A DNA stretch of 64,000 nt from an uncultured Bacteroidota bacterium. GTDB taxonomy: Bacteria > Bacteroidota > Rhodothermia > Balneolales > Balneolaceae. The number at the start of each line of letters is the position of its first letter. Position 1 is the stretch's first letter. The DNA is taken from assembly GCA_913057895.1 (NCBI GenBank), contig CAJXOH010000005.1:1-64000 (forward strand). Direction: 5' to 3'. A program made the translations under genes and the position numbers. Shown one piece after another: positions 46,347-54,444 of this stretch. The notes below the pieces were generated by a model. That model saw nothing but the letters and a program-made list of their open reading frames with translations, searched no databases and was not told where the DNA came from.

Positions 46347-47306
46347 ATGGCGACTCTCATTGGAAAACGTTGGACACCCTTTCAAGTGATGGCTGTGGTT
46401 ACCGTGCTTGCAACCTTGGTTTTGATTGTGGTTGGAGGTCTTGTAAGAGCATCTGGAGCGGGTCTTGGTTGTCCGGATTGGCCAAAATGTTTTGGCGTAT
46501 GGATTCCACCAACAAATGTCGCAGACCTGCCTCCAGGTTGGGATCCAGCGCTATTTAATCCAACACACACCTGGCTGGAGTATATAAATCGTCTTGTTGG
46601 GGTACTTATTGGACTCTTTATTACCGTGACAATGATATTGTCATTTTGGTGGGTACGCAGAGATCCAATCGTGACCGCATTTTCTGTCCTTTCCTTTGTC
46701 CTGGTCATTTTCCAAGCGTGGCTAGGTGGTCAGGTCGTCAGGAGCCAACTAGAAGGTGGAATGATCACGGCTCACATGTTACTGGCGATGCTGATCGTAT
46801 CTCTGCTACTGTTTGCTGCGTTCAGGGGACATAGAGAACGATTGCAATTCTCGATGCCAAGATCTCAGCGACAGCAATTACTCTTTGTAGGGATCGTATT
46901 ATTTACAGTATCGATACTCCAAATGGTTTTGGGTACACAGGTTCGTGAACTCATTGATGCCGCAAAAAATGCAGCTACCAAACCACCTCGTTCCCAATGG
47001 CTTGATGTGGAGAATACCCTCTACATTGTCCATAGAAGTTTCTCTTGGATTGTTTTGGCTGCAATGGGCTCTTTGGCCTGGATTCATCGCAGGCATTCAT
47101 CGTTTACCCCATCATGGATGGGTAAGATTGTACTTTGGATTGGTGTGTTGGTAGTTTCTCAAGTATTCATCGGCATCGGGCTTGAAAGACTTGATATGCC
47201 TGGGGTGTTACAGTTATTGCATCTCAGCGGTATTTCCTTTTTGCTCACCTTACAGTTTATGTACATTCTTGTGTTGTGGCAGTCGGTGAACGTTGAATCG
47301 ACCTAG
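46347..47306 (+). CDS. ctaA: Heme A synthase (CtaA/COX15)
   Basis: CtaA oxidises the C8 methyl of heme o to give heme A. The eight-helix membrane protein shows the family signature GGLVRASGAGLGCPDWPKC after helix I. Candidate heme-ligand histidines are H in ITAHMLLAM, IVHRSFSW and LLHLSGIS, and EYINRL replaces the first His-containing segment. The cysteine pair typical of type 1 loops is represented by GCPDWPKC. The frame opens at 46296, but ATG 46347 gives a normal N-terminus and 319 residues and leaves room for a divergent promoter. Confidence 0.94.
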   Translation: MATLIGKRWTPFQVMAVVTVLATLVLIVVGGLVRASGAGLGCPDWPKCFGVWIPPTNVADLPPGWDPALFNPTHTWLEYINRLVGVLIGLFITVTMILSFWWVRRDPIVTAFSVLSFVLVIFQAWLGGQVVRSQLEGGMITAHMLLAMLIVSLLLFAAFRGHRERLQFSMPRSQRQQLLFVGIVLFTVSILQMVLGTQVRELIDAAKNAATKPPRSQWLDVENTLYIVHRSFSWIVLAAMGSLAWIHRRHSSFTPSWMGKIVLWIGVLVVSQVFIGIGLERLDMPGVLQLLHLSGISFLLTLQFMYILVLWQSVNVEST

Positions 47307-47374
47307 TCCAATCGTTTTCCATTAGCTGTTAAAATCAGGCGTCATATACGCATTTTGGGGTAATACCTTCCACT

Positions 47375-48202
47375 ATGATGATTTCGGTTCAACTCTACCC
47401 GATTAGCGATGCTATAGAGCTAAATGGTGCTTCCATTGCATTCAACTCTCTTGACTCAGCTAAGGAACAGGGTCCTGTTAAATCACTAGAGTCCCTAGGG
47501 TCCATTCCGCCACAAACTCCTCAAGGCAAGCGGTTGCTTGAAAAAGGTTCATCAAGAGTATGCCTTTGTAAAGCCGTTCAAAGTCTTTCCAAAGAATTAA
47601 CCTTTTCGGAGATTTTGCAAAACCTTGAGAAAGACGACAGAGGCAAACCGTTTTTTCGTGATCTCCCTTTTGATCTCAGCCTAGCCCATTCACGTGGGGT
47701 GGTTGTGGCGGCAGTCACTGAAAAGCGCAATGATCACTTTCTTGGGATTGACCTTGAGGTTAGACCCCCTCATGATGTTGATGCACTTAGAAGGGTATGC
47801 ACACAAAATGAATGGACCGATATACAGTCTATAGAAAATATAGCCGAACGAAAGGCATCATTTTTACGAAGGTGGTGTGCAAAAGAGGCTTATGTAAAAG
47901 CCCTAGGGGAGGGTCTAGGGTATGGATTTGCAAATCTAGATGTAGAGCCAACTAGAATACCCCCTGATAAGGTTGCTCAAACGACTAGAACACCAGAGCT
48001 TTGGCGGTTAATCGATCATACATCTGACCCGCCACCATCGACATCCATTTATACATGGAGTATTGACTCACACGAAACGGGTCCGAGTTGTCTTAGCATA
48101 ACCTACCCACGAATATCCGAATCAAAGCGCGTGGTAGATGGTTCTGAAGCGCAGGGTTTAGAGTTTCTCGTAAATGACGGAAAGGGTTTCCCTAATTTCT
48201 AA
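47375..48202 (+). CDS. 4'-phosphopantetheinyl transferase family protein
   Basis: This Sfp-type enzyme attaches phosphopantetheine to carrier proteins. The Mg/CoA motifs are G-I-D126-L-E128 and W167-C-A-K170-E171-A-Y. The 275-residue pseudodimeric length fits Sfp/EntD relatives rather than the 120-residue AcpS. The N-terminal 60 residues diverge. No carrier protein or synthase gene adjoins it, so the target may be fatty-acid ACP or a distant pathway. The last 45 bp overlap the merR gene 3' end on the other strand. Confidence 0.9.
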   Translation: MMISVQLYPISDAIELNGASIAFNSLDSAKEQGPVKSLESLGSIPPQTPQGKRLLEKGSSRVCLCKAVQSLSKELTFSEILQNLEKDDRGKPFFRDLPFDLSLAHSRGVVVAAVTEKRNDHFLGIDLEVRPPHDVDALRRVCTQNEWTDIQSIENIAERKASFLRRWCAKEAYVKALGEGLGYGFANLDVEPTRIPPDKVAQTTRTPELWRLIDHTSDPPPSTSIYTWSIDSHETGPSCLSITYPRISESKRVVDGSEAQGLEFLVNDGKGFPNF

Positions 48203-48499
48203 TAGCTCTCTTTTGAGATCTCCAGAAAGGGGAGGGTTCGTTGGGGCATGGGGTTCAGAACTATCAGAATTTTTTTGTTCCAAAACCTTCAGAGCACCTG
48301 CAGTACTATATCCTTTGTGGTGTATCAAGTCTTGTAGCTCTAAAATAAGCGCTACATCAGATTCCTTGTATCGTCTAGCACCTGATTTTCCCTTCATTGG
48401 ACGTAACTGAGGAAAGACCGTTTCCCAATATCGAAGCACATGTGCCTCAATTCCAGTCATCTTACAGATCTCTCCAATCGAATAGTACAATTTCTTCAT
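48158..48499 (-). CDS. MerR family transcriptional regulator
   Basis: The 113-residue protein has an N-terminal MerR winged HTH (YYSIGEICKMTGIEAHVLRYWE, ARRYKESDVALI) and only a short Ser/Pro-rich tail and C-terminal helix. It therefore has no metal- or drug-binding domain. Stand-alone MerR HTH proteins of this size are common in Bacteroidota with no known ligand. It converges on the PPTase gene with a 45-bp overlap and diverges from the GT2 gene with only 29 bp between starts, so it may control that promoter. Confidence 0.9.
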   Translation of the reverse strand: MKKLYYSIGEICKMTGIEAHVLRYWETVFPQLRPMKGKSGARRYKESDVALILELQDLIHHKGYSTAGALKVLEQKNSDSSEPHAPTNPPLSGDLKRELLEIRETLSVIYEKL

Positions 48500-48528
48500 A
48501 GAGCGGAAGTTATGTATTTTTAGCAGTT

Positions 48529-49497
48529 ATGAACAATGTGCCTTCATCTGCGCCATCAAAAGATCAGATTTTCTTAAGTCTGGTCATTCCTACGTTTAAT
48601 GAGGAGGACTCAGTACGCCCTCTCGCTGATGAAATCCAATCGGCATTGGATCCATTGGGCAAAGCCTACGAGGTTATTTTTGTAGATGACGGCTCAAATG
48701 ATGCGACTTGGTCTCACGTGGACGCACTCGCGAATGAGATCGATCAAATAAAGGGACTTCGATTTCAGCGTAATCATGGTAAAAGTGCAGCCTTGCAAGA
48801 AGGCTTTTTCTATGCTGCTGGGCAATATATTGTGACGCTTGATGCGGACCTTCAAGATGATCCTGCTGAAATCCCGCACATGTTGGATCAACTTCAGGAG
48901 CAAAAACTAGACGTAGTTAGTGGCTGGAAAAAGAAACGTCACGACCCTGTGTCCAAAACGATACCATCTAAACTTTTTAATGGGGTGACGCGGCTTTTAA
49001 CAGGGATTCATCTCCATGATTTTAATTGCGGCTTGAAAATCTACCGAAGAGAGGTGATCGATGCCATTATCGTCTATGGCGAAATGCACAGATATGTGCC
49101 TGTATTGGCTCATAACGCAGGTTTCAAAAAGATAGGTGAACGGGTGGTGAATCATCGCCCTAGAGTACATGGATCGACGAAGTTTGGAGCATCCAGATTT
49201 ATCAATGGATTCCTCGACCTTTTGACGCTTTTGTTCATGAGTCGATATACAGCTCGTCCCATGCATTTTTTCGGAGCAATTGGGATTGTATCCATCCTCA
49301 TTGGCGCTGTGATTAACCTCTATCTAGCATTCATAAAGCTTGCACTAGGTCAGTCGTTACAGGATCGTCCGCTTCTGTTTCTTGGCTTTTTACTGCTCGT
49401 TGTAGGAGCGCAATTCTTCTCCATAGGCTTCATAGGAGAGATGATCAACAAAGGATTTGTACGCAAGAATCGTCCCGCTATTCGTGAGAGACGATAA
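48529..49497 (+). CDS. GT2 family glycosyltransferase with C-terminal membrane segments
   Basis: This GT-A enzyme resembles dolichol/undecaprenyl-phosphate sugar transferases (DPM1, GtrB). It has IPTFNEEDSV at residues 19-28, VDDGSND, the DxD-like LDADLQDDP, and KTIPSKLFNG. Two C-terminal transmembrane helices (about 235-260 and 270-300) anchor it to the membrane. The 322-residue length is typical. It probably loads a sugar on polyprenyl phosphate for envelope glycans. A 14-bp palindrome (49498-49511) follows the stop. Confidence 0.92.
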   Translation: MNNVPSSAPSKDQIFLSLVIPTFNEEDSVRPLADEIQSALDPLGKAYEVIFVDDGSNDATWSHVDALANEIDQIKGLRFQRNHGKSAALQEGFFYAAGQYIVTLDADLQDDPAEIPHMLDQLQEQKLDVVSGWKKKRHDPVSKTIPSKLFNGVTRLLTGIHLHDFNCGLKIYRREVIDAIIVYGEMHRYVPVLAHNAGFKKIGERVVNHRPRVHGSTKFGASRFINGFLDLLTLLFMSRYTARPMHFFGAIGIVSILIGAVINLYLAFIKLALGQSLQDRPLLFLGFLLLVVGAQFFSIGFIGEMINKGFVRKNRPAIRERR

Positions 49498-49545
49498 AAC
49501 TGAATTCAGTTAAAGCAGAGTAAAGCATATTCGTGGGATGGAGAG

Positions 49546-49620
49546 GGAGCCCAATGGGATTCGAACCCACGACCTTCGCGGCCACAACGCGACGCTCTAA
49601 CCAACTGAGCTATGGGCTCC
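49546..49620 (-). tRNA. tRNA-His (GTG)
   Basis: The cloverleaf reads GAGCCCA acceptor, GCTC/GAGC D stem, TCGCG/CGCGA anticodon stem with loop TTGTGGC (anticodon GTG), and a GTGGG/CCCAT T arm. A G at position -1 opposite C73 is encoded, the identity element of tRNA-His. CCA is not encoded. It is the last of four tRNA genes on this strand. Confidence 0.96.
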
Positions 49621-49671
49621 ATACGATTCCATGGATGGTTCCAAGGAAAGGACCAATGCATTGGGAAGGTG

Positions 49672-49743
49672 TACCGCGTACGGGATTCGAACCCGTGCTA
49701 CCGCCGTGAAAGGGCGGCGTCCTAACCACTAGACGAACGCGGC
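49672..49743 (-). tRNA. tRNA-Glu (TTC)
   Basis: The acceptor GCCGCGT pairs with ACGCGGT (first pair G-U), the D stem is GTCT/GGAC, and the anticodon stem is CCGCC/GGCGG with loop CTTTCAC, giving anticodon TTC. The T arm is CGGGT-TCGAATC-CCG. The discriminator is A, and CCA is not encoded. Confidence 0.96.
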
Positions 49744-49763
49744 ATATTCAAAAGGGCTTCAAG

Positions 49764-49834
49764 AGGCGACAAGCGGATTCGAACCGCTGTACGAGGTTTT
49801 GCAGACCTCTGCCTAACCACTCGGCCATGTCGCC
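49764..49834 (-). tRNA. tRNA-Cys (GCA)
   Basis: The acceptor GGCGACA/TGTCGCC is perfectly paired. The anticodon stem GAGGT/ACCTC has loop CTGCAAA (anticodon GCA), and the T arm AGCGG/CCGCT is intact. Discriminator T73 (U in RNA) is the cysteine identity base. CCA is not encoded. Confidence 0.96.
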
Positions 49835-49854
49835 AAAAAACCTCAGCACTCTCG

Positions 49855-49928
49855 TACGCCCGACAGGACTCGAACCTGTAACCTACTGCTTAGAAGGCAG
49901 TTGCTCTATCCAGTTGAGCTACGGGCGC
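49855..49928 (-). tRNA. tRNA-Arg (TCT)
   Basis: The acceptor GCGCCCG pairs with CGGGCGT (first pair G-U), the D stem is GCTC/GAGC, and the anticodon stem ACTGC/GCAGT has loop CTTCTAA, giving anticodon TCT for AGA codons. The T arm is ACAGG/CCTGT. The discriminator is A, and CCA is not encoded. It is the promoter-proximal tRNA of the Arg-Cys-Glu-His cluster. Confidence 0.96.
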
Positions 49929-50150
49929 AAGGTTTGTCCCTTTTAATCATTAGATCCTCAATGAGGGTCCCACAATGCCAAAGATCATGTGAAAGTCAAA
50001 AAATAGGGTTCACTATCTTCCGTAATTCCAATTCTTTCACAGAAAGGATAAAGATAGCGAGAAAGTTCCATTGTATGCAACGTCAGTTTTTCAATGTCAC
50101 TCCTGACATGATCGATTCCACGGACTACAATCGTCTCATAAAAACTGCGC

Positions 50151-50642
50151 TTAAGATGACTGTGGCGCAGCCTCCTGGAGGATCCACTTACGATTGTGAT
50201 TCAACGCAAACGATCCAATGAATTCCATCCCTTTTTTATTGCCCCACTCCCCTGGAGCAATCATCGATAGGAATGGCTTTCCTTTGACACCCCCACGATC
50301 GTATAGGTAATACAATTGGCCAATGACAGGTTCAAAATTAAACTCAGCAGCATAGACAAGCTCATTCCATCGGTGCTCTTCTACTAGTTTGATGTATTGA
50401 TCTTCAAGCTCTTTAAACCGACTTTTGAGCTCTTTATTGACCATCAACGTCCCTTGTTCCTTCCAACCTCCAATATTCTCGAGAGTGATTGCAGGGGCAC
50501 CTACACTGGTACCATAAGGAAGAATGGCAGCGTTATAGCCTTCCTTTTCGTCAAATACGACAGAATCAGGTTTCTTTTTTTTCTTCTGGCTCACAAAGGA
50601 TGAATCTTTTTGACTTTTGATGCGTAAACCTACCCATGTCAC
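50151..50642 (-). CDS. DUF2452 domain-containing protein
   Basis: The 163-residue product matches the DUF2452 family, found mainly in Bacteroidota: LPYGTSVGAPAI, VNKELKSRFKELEDQY, WNELVYAAEFNFEPVIGQLYYLY, and FLSMIAPGEW with a C-terminal IGSFALN. No biochemical role is known. A Lys-rich stretch at residues 19-24 precedes the domain. It is the gene nearest the tRNA cluster on the same strand, 222 bp upstream of tRNA-Arg. That interval holds no gene I can support. Confidence 0.85.
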   Translation of the reverse strand: MTWVGLRIKSQKDSSFVSQKKKKKPDSVVFDEKEGYNAAILPYGTSVGAPAITLENIGGWKEQGTLMVNKELKSRFKELEDQYIKLVEEHRWNELVYAAEFNFEPVIGQLYYLYDRGGVKGKPFLSMIAPGEWGNKKGMEFIGSFALNHNRKWILQEAAPQSS

Positions 50643-50731
50643 TCAACATATGAGCGCCACGACCATCATTTCATCTACAAACGAGTGACAGCCATAAATC
50701 GTTTGATTCCATATTAACTCACTTACTACAA

Positions 50732-51532
50732 ATGAATAATCACGAGATCGACTACGACATCTATGGTGATGACATGCAATGTGTTGCCATTGAACTTGAC
50801 CCACAGGAAACAGTACTTGCAGAGGCTGGATCAATGATGTCAATGGATCCAGATATTGAAATGAACACCATCTTTGGGGATGGTCGAAATCAGGAATCGA
50901 GCATTCTAGGAAAGATGTGGTCTGCTGGAAAGCGAGTACTCACTGGTGAATCGCTATTTATGACAACCTACACACATCAAGGGCCAGGTGGCAAACGACG
51001 GGTTACATTTGCAGCTCCTTATCCAGGGAAAATATTACCGATTGATTTATCTGAGCATCAAGGAAAAATAGTGTGTCAAAAAGATTCATTTTTATGCGCG
51101 GCTCAAGGGGTCGCTGTAGGAATTGATTTTCAGAAACGTTTAGGAACAGGCTTATTTGGTGGAGAGGGTTTCATTATGCAAAAACTTGAAGGGGATGGAA
51201 TGGCCTTCATTCATGCAGGTGGTACCCTATTGAAGCGTAGCCTAGCCCCTGGAGAAACGTTGCGAGTTGATACAGGCTGCCTCGTAGCCCTAGAGTCATC
51301 TGTTGACTATGATATTCAGTTCGTTGGTGGGATTAAAAACACACTATTTGGAGGAGAAGGAGTGTTTTTTGCCTCTGTAACCGGTCCTGGAAACGTGTGG
51401 ATTCAGAGTTTACCTTTTACACGGCTTGCTGAAAGAGTGATCAGAGCATTACCGAATACAGGTGGTGCGACCAAAGGAGAAGGATCCGCCTTGGGAGGTC
51501 TGGGACGGATCCTGGATGGGGATAATTTCTAG
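50732..51532 (+). CDS. AIM24 / TIGR00266 family protein
   Basis: A 266-residue beta-rich protein of the TIGR00266/AIM24 family. Typical features are the N-terminal LDPQETVLAEAGSMMSMDP, the tandem-glycine GLFGGEGF and the repeated LFGGEGVFFA near the C-terminus. The bacterial function is not known; the yeast homologue is a mitochondrial protein. It has no signal peptide or membrane segment. It is divergent from the DUF2452 gene across about 90 bp. Confidence 0.9.
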   Translation: MNNHEIDYDIYGDDMQCVAIELDPQETVLAEAGSMMSMDPDIEMNTIFGDGRNQESSILGKMWSAGKRVLTGESLFMTTYTHQGPGGKRRVTFAAPYPGKILPIDLSEHQGKIVCQKDSFLCAAQGVAVGIDFQKRLGTGLFGGEGFIMQKLEGDGMAFIHAGGTLLKRSLAPGETLRVDTGCLVALESSVDYDIQFVGGIKNTLFGGEGVFFASVTGPGNVWIQSLPFTRLAERVIRALPNTGGATKGEGSALGGLGRILDGDNF

Positions 51533-51610
51533 GGCGTTTTTGCGCAAGTGATTTCTGGCAAAGACGGGTATTTCTTCCGTAGAGTATTTGTACAGATTAA
51601 CCTGGCTCAA

Positions 51611-52684
51611 CTAGATGTCAATGGCGTGAAACTCGCCCTCCATTCCTTTGATTGATACGCTTACTGTTGGATCTTCTTCGTTACTCCAGTCTATTTCGAT
51701 GAGTCCATAATTGATGTCAATTACTTTGTCGGTCACAGCACGGCTGTTGGTTTCGTCAAATAAACGACTCCAAGTATTGGTAAGCCCACTTGATGTCACA
51801 TCTACAAGAGGTGCTTCCCATCCGTCAATCTCTTGTACAGAAATTTCTCCAGCGTGGCGATCACCTGAAATCACAAACGTATTTTTTGGCTGCTTTTCAG
51901 CAAGTAGATCGTAGAAACGCTGTAACTCATTTGGAAAATTTGCCCATTTCTCAAATCGATGCTCTGCAGCTACCACCTGAATGGAACTTACGATGACAGT
52001 GACATCTGCTTCAGGGTCTTCAAGTTGGTGTCCCAGCCATGTCCATTGCTCCTCTCCAAGAAGCGTTCCCTCTTCATTTGGGAGATAGGTTGCATTCTCA
52101 CCCTCTGTTCGTTGGATTGGATCACGAAACCATCTTGTATCGAGTAGAATTACCTTCACACGGCGATCTTCAGGCCCATAATCATAGCTTCTATGTGTTC
52201 CAGCACGTGAACGAGAAGGGTCCTCTTCGCTAACACCCAAAAACCGATACATCTCAGATTTAGCGAGTTCCTTTGCAGGGTACTCTACTCCACCATCATT
52301 GACTCCATAGTCATGATCATCCCAAGTGCCGGTTAAAAAAGGAACCGATTCAACGAAAGTCGCATAGTCCACATTTGCCAATTGTAGGTCATACGTTTCT
52401 CGAAATTTGACGGGATCCTCCGTGTCTGCGTATACATTATCCCCAGTCCAAATCCATAAATCAGGAGCGTCTTGCGCGATTACAGGCCATAATGGTTGTT
52501 CTTTTCGTTCGGAATTACATGAACCAAACGCAATGACATCAATCACCTCATCTGTGACGCTAAGATCAGATTGAGGAGTGAACGAACGTGACGATGATTC
52601 AAGGTTTCGATCTGTATCACCTGTACATGAGCTCAGGTATAGCGTGAGCGCGATCAAGAAAGAGAATGTGGGAAATGTTTTCAT
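51611..52684 (-). CDS. PhoD-like alkaline phosphatase/phosphodiesterase lipoprotein
   Basis: A signal peptide ends in the lipobox LSSC with lipidated Cys20, so the protein is membrane-anchored in the periplasm or on the outer membrane. The metallophosphatase core shows FGSCNSE, WTGDNVYAD, WDDHDYGVND, LLDTRWF and SGDRHAGEI in the PhoD (DUF7800-lacking) order. Substrates of PhoD relatives include phosphodiesters, teichoic acids and phospholipids. The 357 residues lack the large N-terminal Ig-like domain of B. subtilis PhoD. It is head-to-head with a second, related lipoprotein gene. Confidence 0.9.
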   Translation of the reverse strand: MKTFPTFSFLIALTLYLSSCTGDTDRNLESSSRSFTPQSDLSVTDEVIDVIAFGSCNSERKEQPLWPVIAQDAPDLWIWTGDNVYADTEDPVKFRETYDLQLANVDYATFVESVPFLTGTWDDHDYGVNDGGVEYPAKELAKSEMYRFLGVSEEDPSRSRAGTHRSYDYGPEDRRVKVILLDTRWFRDPIQRTEGENATYLPNEEGTLLGEEQWTWLGHQLEDPEADVTVIVSSIQVVAAEHRFEKWANFPNELQRFYDLLAEKQPKNTFVISGDRHAGEISVQEIDGWEAPLVDVTSSGLTNTWSRLFDETNSRAVTDKVIDINYGLIEIDWSNEEDPTVSVSIKGMEGEFHAIDI

Positions 52685-52808
52685 AAGGGGAGGATTCTAC
52701 TTGTGAAGTGTCTTCAGTACGACTATCTGAGGAATTATGATAATGTACAATTCATATTGGATTGATAAGTTAAAAGAATATGAATATCCAACCTTATCCA
52801 TCACGACT

Positions 52809-53966
52809 ATGAAACATGCGCTTTCATCTCTCAGCTTTGTACTAATCCTTCTATCTGCCTGTTCGAATCCGGATGCTGAATTAGGCGCATTTGACCCCGA
52901 AAAGATTCTTCCGGAAGACTTCCATCTCAACCAAGAACCATTATTTAGTATCGCATTTGGCTCCTGTTCAGATGAGAATAAGCCACAGCCAATGCTGGAT
53001 CGTGCGATCGAGCAAAATCCTGATGTCTTTATGTATCTTGGTGATAATATTTATGGCGACACCTATGATATGGATAAGCTCGCAAGTAAATATGCAAAGC
53101 TTCAATCAAAGCCAGAATTTCAACGACTTTGGGAAGCGACCGATGTACATGCAACCTGGGATGACCATGATTATGGCTGGAATGATATGGGTCGCCACTA
53201 TGCGATGAAAACTGAATCGGAGCAGCTCTTTTTGGATGCTTGGCAAGTGCCAGAGAGCTCGGAGCGTCGACAACGTGACGGGATCTATGGAGATTATTCC
53301 TATAAGGTTCAAAAACGCAATGGCGAAGATTTTACTATTCAGTTGATCATTTTGGACAGTCGATACTTCAGAGATAATCTTACGTCACGAAAGGATCCTG
53401 CTGCGTTGTCAACATATTATGGGGTTCAAGTAAAGAATGATTACGCTCCTACACTATCTGCTGATAGTACGCTTCTTGGCCCTACTCAATGGTCGTGGGT
53501 TGAAGAGACATTACGCGATCCTGCAGACCTACGTATTGTGGCTTCAAGTATTCAATTTGGTCACACGTATAATGGATGGGAGTCATGGACCAATCTTCCA
53601 CATGAGAGGGTCAAGATGTTATCTCTAATAGAGCAAACGGGTGCAAATGGTGTTGTCTTTATTTCTGGGGATGTTCACTGGGGTGAAATATCCAAGCTAG
53701 ATGTGGGTAATGATGAGGTGATGCAATCATTTGGAGCTCCTGCATCCTTGTATCCAATTTATGACATCACCAGTAGTGGGATTACACAGGAATGGTACAA
53801 TGTCGAACCAAATGCGCACCGAGTGGGTAATGTTGTCAGACAGAATAATGTGGGGCTTCTAGAACTTTACGAAGCTGAAGAAGAGGTAGTCGTTAGGATG
53901 TCGTTGCTTGATCTAGAGGGTCGTCCGGTGATTCATGATGTTCTTCTTTCGGACTTGACGATGTAG
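52809..53966 (+). CDS. PhoD-like alkaline phosphatase/phosphodiesterase lipoprotein (paralogue)
   Basis: The start at ATG 52809 gives a lipoprotein signal with lipobox LSAC (Cys18). A frame opening at 52737 adds 24 non-signal residues and is less likely. The core has FGSCSDENKPQP, YLGDNIYGDTYD, WDDHDYGWNDMG, LDSRYF and SGDVHWGEIS, clearly paralogous to the adjacent divergent protein but with different spacing. It has 385 residues. A weak TTCAGT/TATGAT promoter lies at 52712-52740. Its last 74 bp overlap mgsA on the other strand. Confidence 0.9.
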   Translation: MKHALSSLSFVLILLSACSNPDAELGAFDPEKILPEDFHLNQEPLFSIAFGSCSDENKPQPMLDRAIEQNPDVFMYLGDNIYGDTYDMDKLASKYAKLQSKPEFQRLWEATDVHATWDDHDYGWNDMGRHYAMKTESEQLFLDAWQVPESSERRQRDGIYGDYSYKVQKRNGEDFTIQLIILDSRYFRDNLTSRKDPAALSTYYGVQVKNDYAPTLSADSTLLGPTQWSWVEETLRDPADLRIVASSIQFGHTYNGWESWTNLPHERVKMLSLIEQTGANGVVFISGDVHWGEISKLDVGNDEVMQSFGAPASLYPIYDITSSGITQEWYNVEPNAHRVGNVVRQNNVGLLELYEAEEEVVVRMSLLDLEGRPVIHDVLLSDLTM

Positions 53967-54357
53967 ATTCTGTCCCAGAATTCGACGATTTGAATAAGGG
54001 AGAGCTGATAATCATATTTGCCGTGGCTCGATTGCAGGCAAGTGGAATGTTGTACAAAATACAAATCCGAAGTAACGCCTTTACATCTACATCGTGTGGT
54101 TGTGCAGCCAGTGGGTCCCAAAAAAACACAACCGCGTCAATCTGACCATCCGCAATATCGCTTCCTATCTGCATATCCCCGCCATACGGGCCACTTTTGT
54201 ATCGATGAATTTCTAAATCGGTAGCCTCACTGACCAATTTTCCTGTGGTTCCAGTAGCAAAGAGCTTGAATGTAGACAGAGTGAGCTTGTTGTAATCGGC
54301 CCACTCAAGTAAGTCCTGTTTTTTATTGTCGTGAGCAATGAGTGCGACTGCTTTCAT
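53893..54357 (-). CDS. mgsA: Methylglyoxal synthase with unusual C-terminal tail
   Basis: MgsA converts dihydroxyacetone phosphate to methylglyoxal, bypassing lower glycolysis. The core is canonical: ALIAHDNKKQ, ATGTTGKL, SGPYGGDMQIG, VVFFWDPLAAQPHDVDV with the catalytic Asp/His, then LACNRATANMII. After SSPLF the usual short helix is replaced by a Ser/Glu/Asp/Pro-rich tail of about 32 residues. That tail is encoded entirely opposite the last codons of the convergent PhoD-like gene, so it seems to have arisen by overlap. Total length is 154 residues. Confidence 0.94.
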   Translation of the reverse strand: MKAVALIAHDNKKQDLLEWADYNKLTLSTFKLFATGTTGKLVSEATDLEIHRYKSGPYGGDMQIGSDIADGQIDAVVFFWDPLAAQPHDVDVKALLRICILYNIPLACNRATANMIISSPLFKSSNSGTESTSSSPKEEHHESPDDPLDQATTS

Positions 54358-54384
54358 AGGGTATATCCTGGTTGAGGAGAGTGG

Positions 54385-54413
54385 TTGGTTCTATGAGGAG
54401 GTTGTATTATAAT
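54385..54413 (+). promoter_or_regulatory. Sigma70-like promoter of the S10 peptidase gene
   Basis: TTGGTT (54385-54390) and a perfect TATAAT (54408-54413) are 17 bp apart, predicting a start near 54420 and a leader of about 25 nt to the ATG at 54445. It lies in the 87 bp between divergent mgsA and the peptidase gene. Confidence 0.55.
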
Positions 54414-54444
54414 GATTCATTCACCTTGAAACACCTATTCGACT

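Noticed and set aside
47375-48202. Phosphopantetheinyl transferase considered as evidence for a PKS/NRPS cluster.
   Set aside because: No carrier, ketosynthase, adenylation or condensation domain occurs anywhere in the window; general ACP activation is enough to explain it.
49498-49511. 14-bp palindrome AACTGAATTCAGTT directly after the GT2 stop, considered as a terminator for the GT2 gene or tRNA cluster.
   Set aside because: The hairpin would have only a 5-bp AT-rich stem and no T-run on either strand.
49929-50150. A 106-codon plus-strand open frame spanning tRNA-Arg and the DUF2452 gene end.
   Set aside because: It runs through a tRNA gene and into the antisense of a conserved gene, with no family resemblance.
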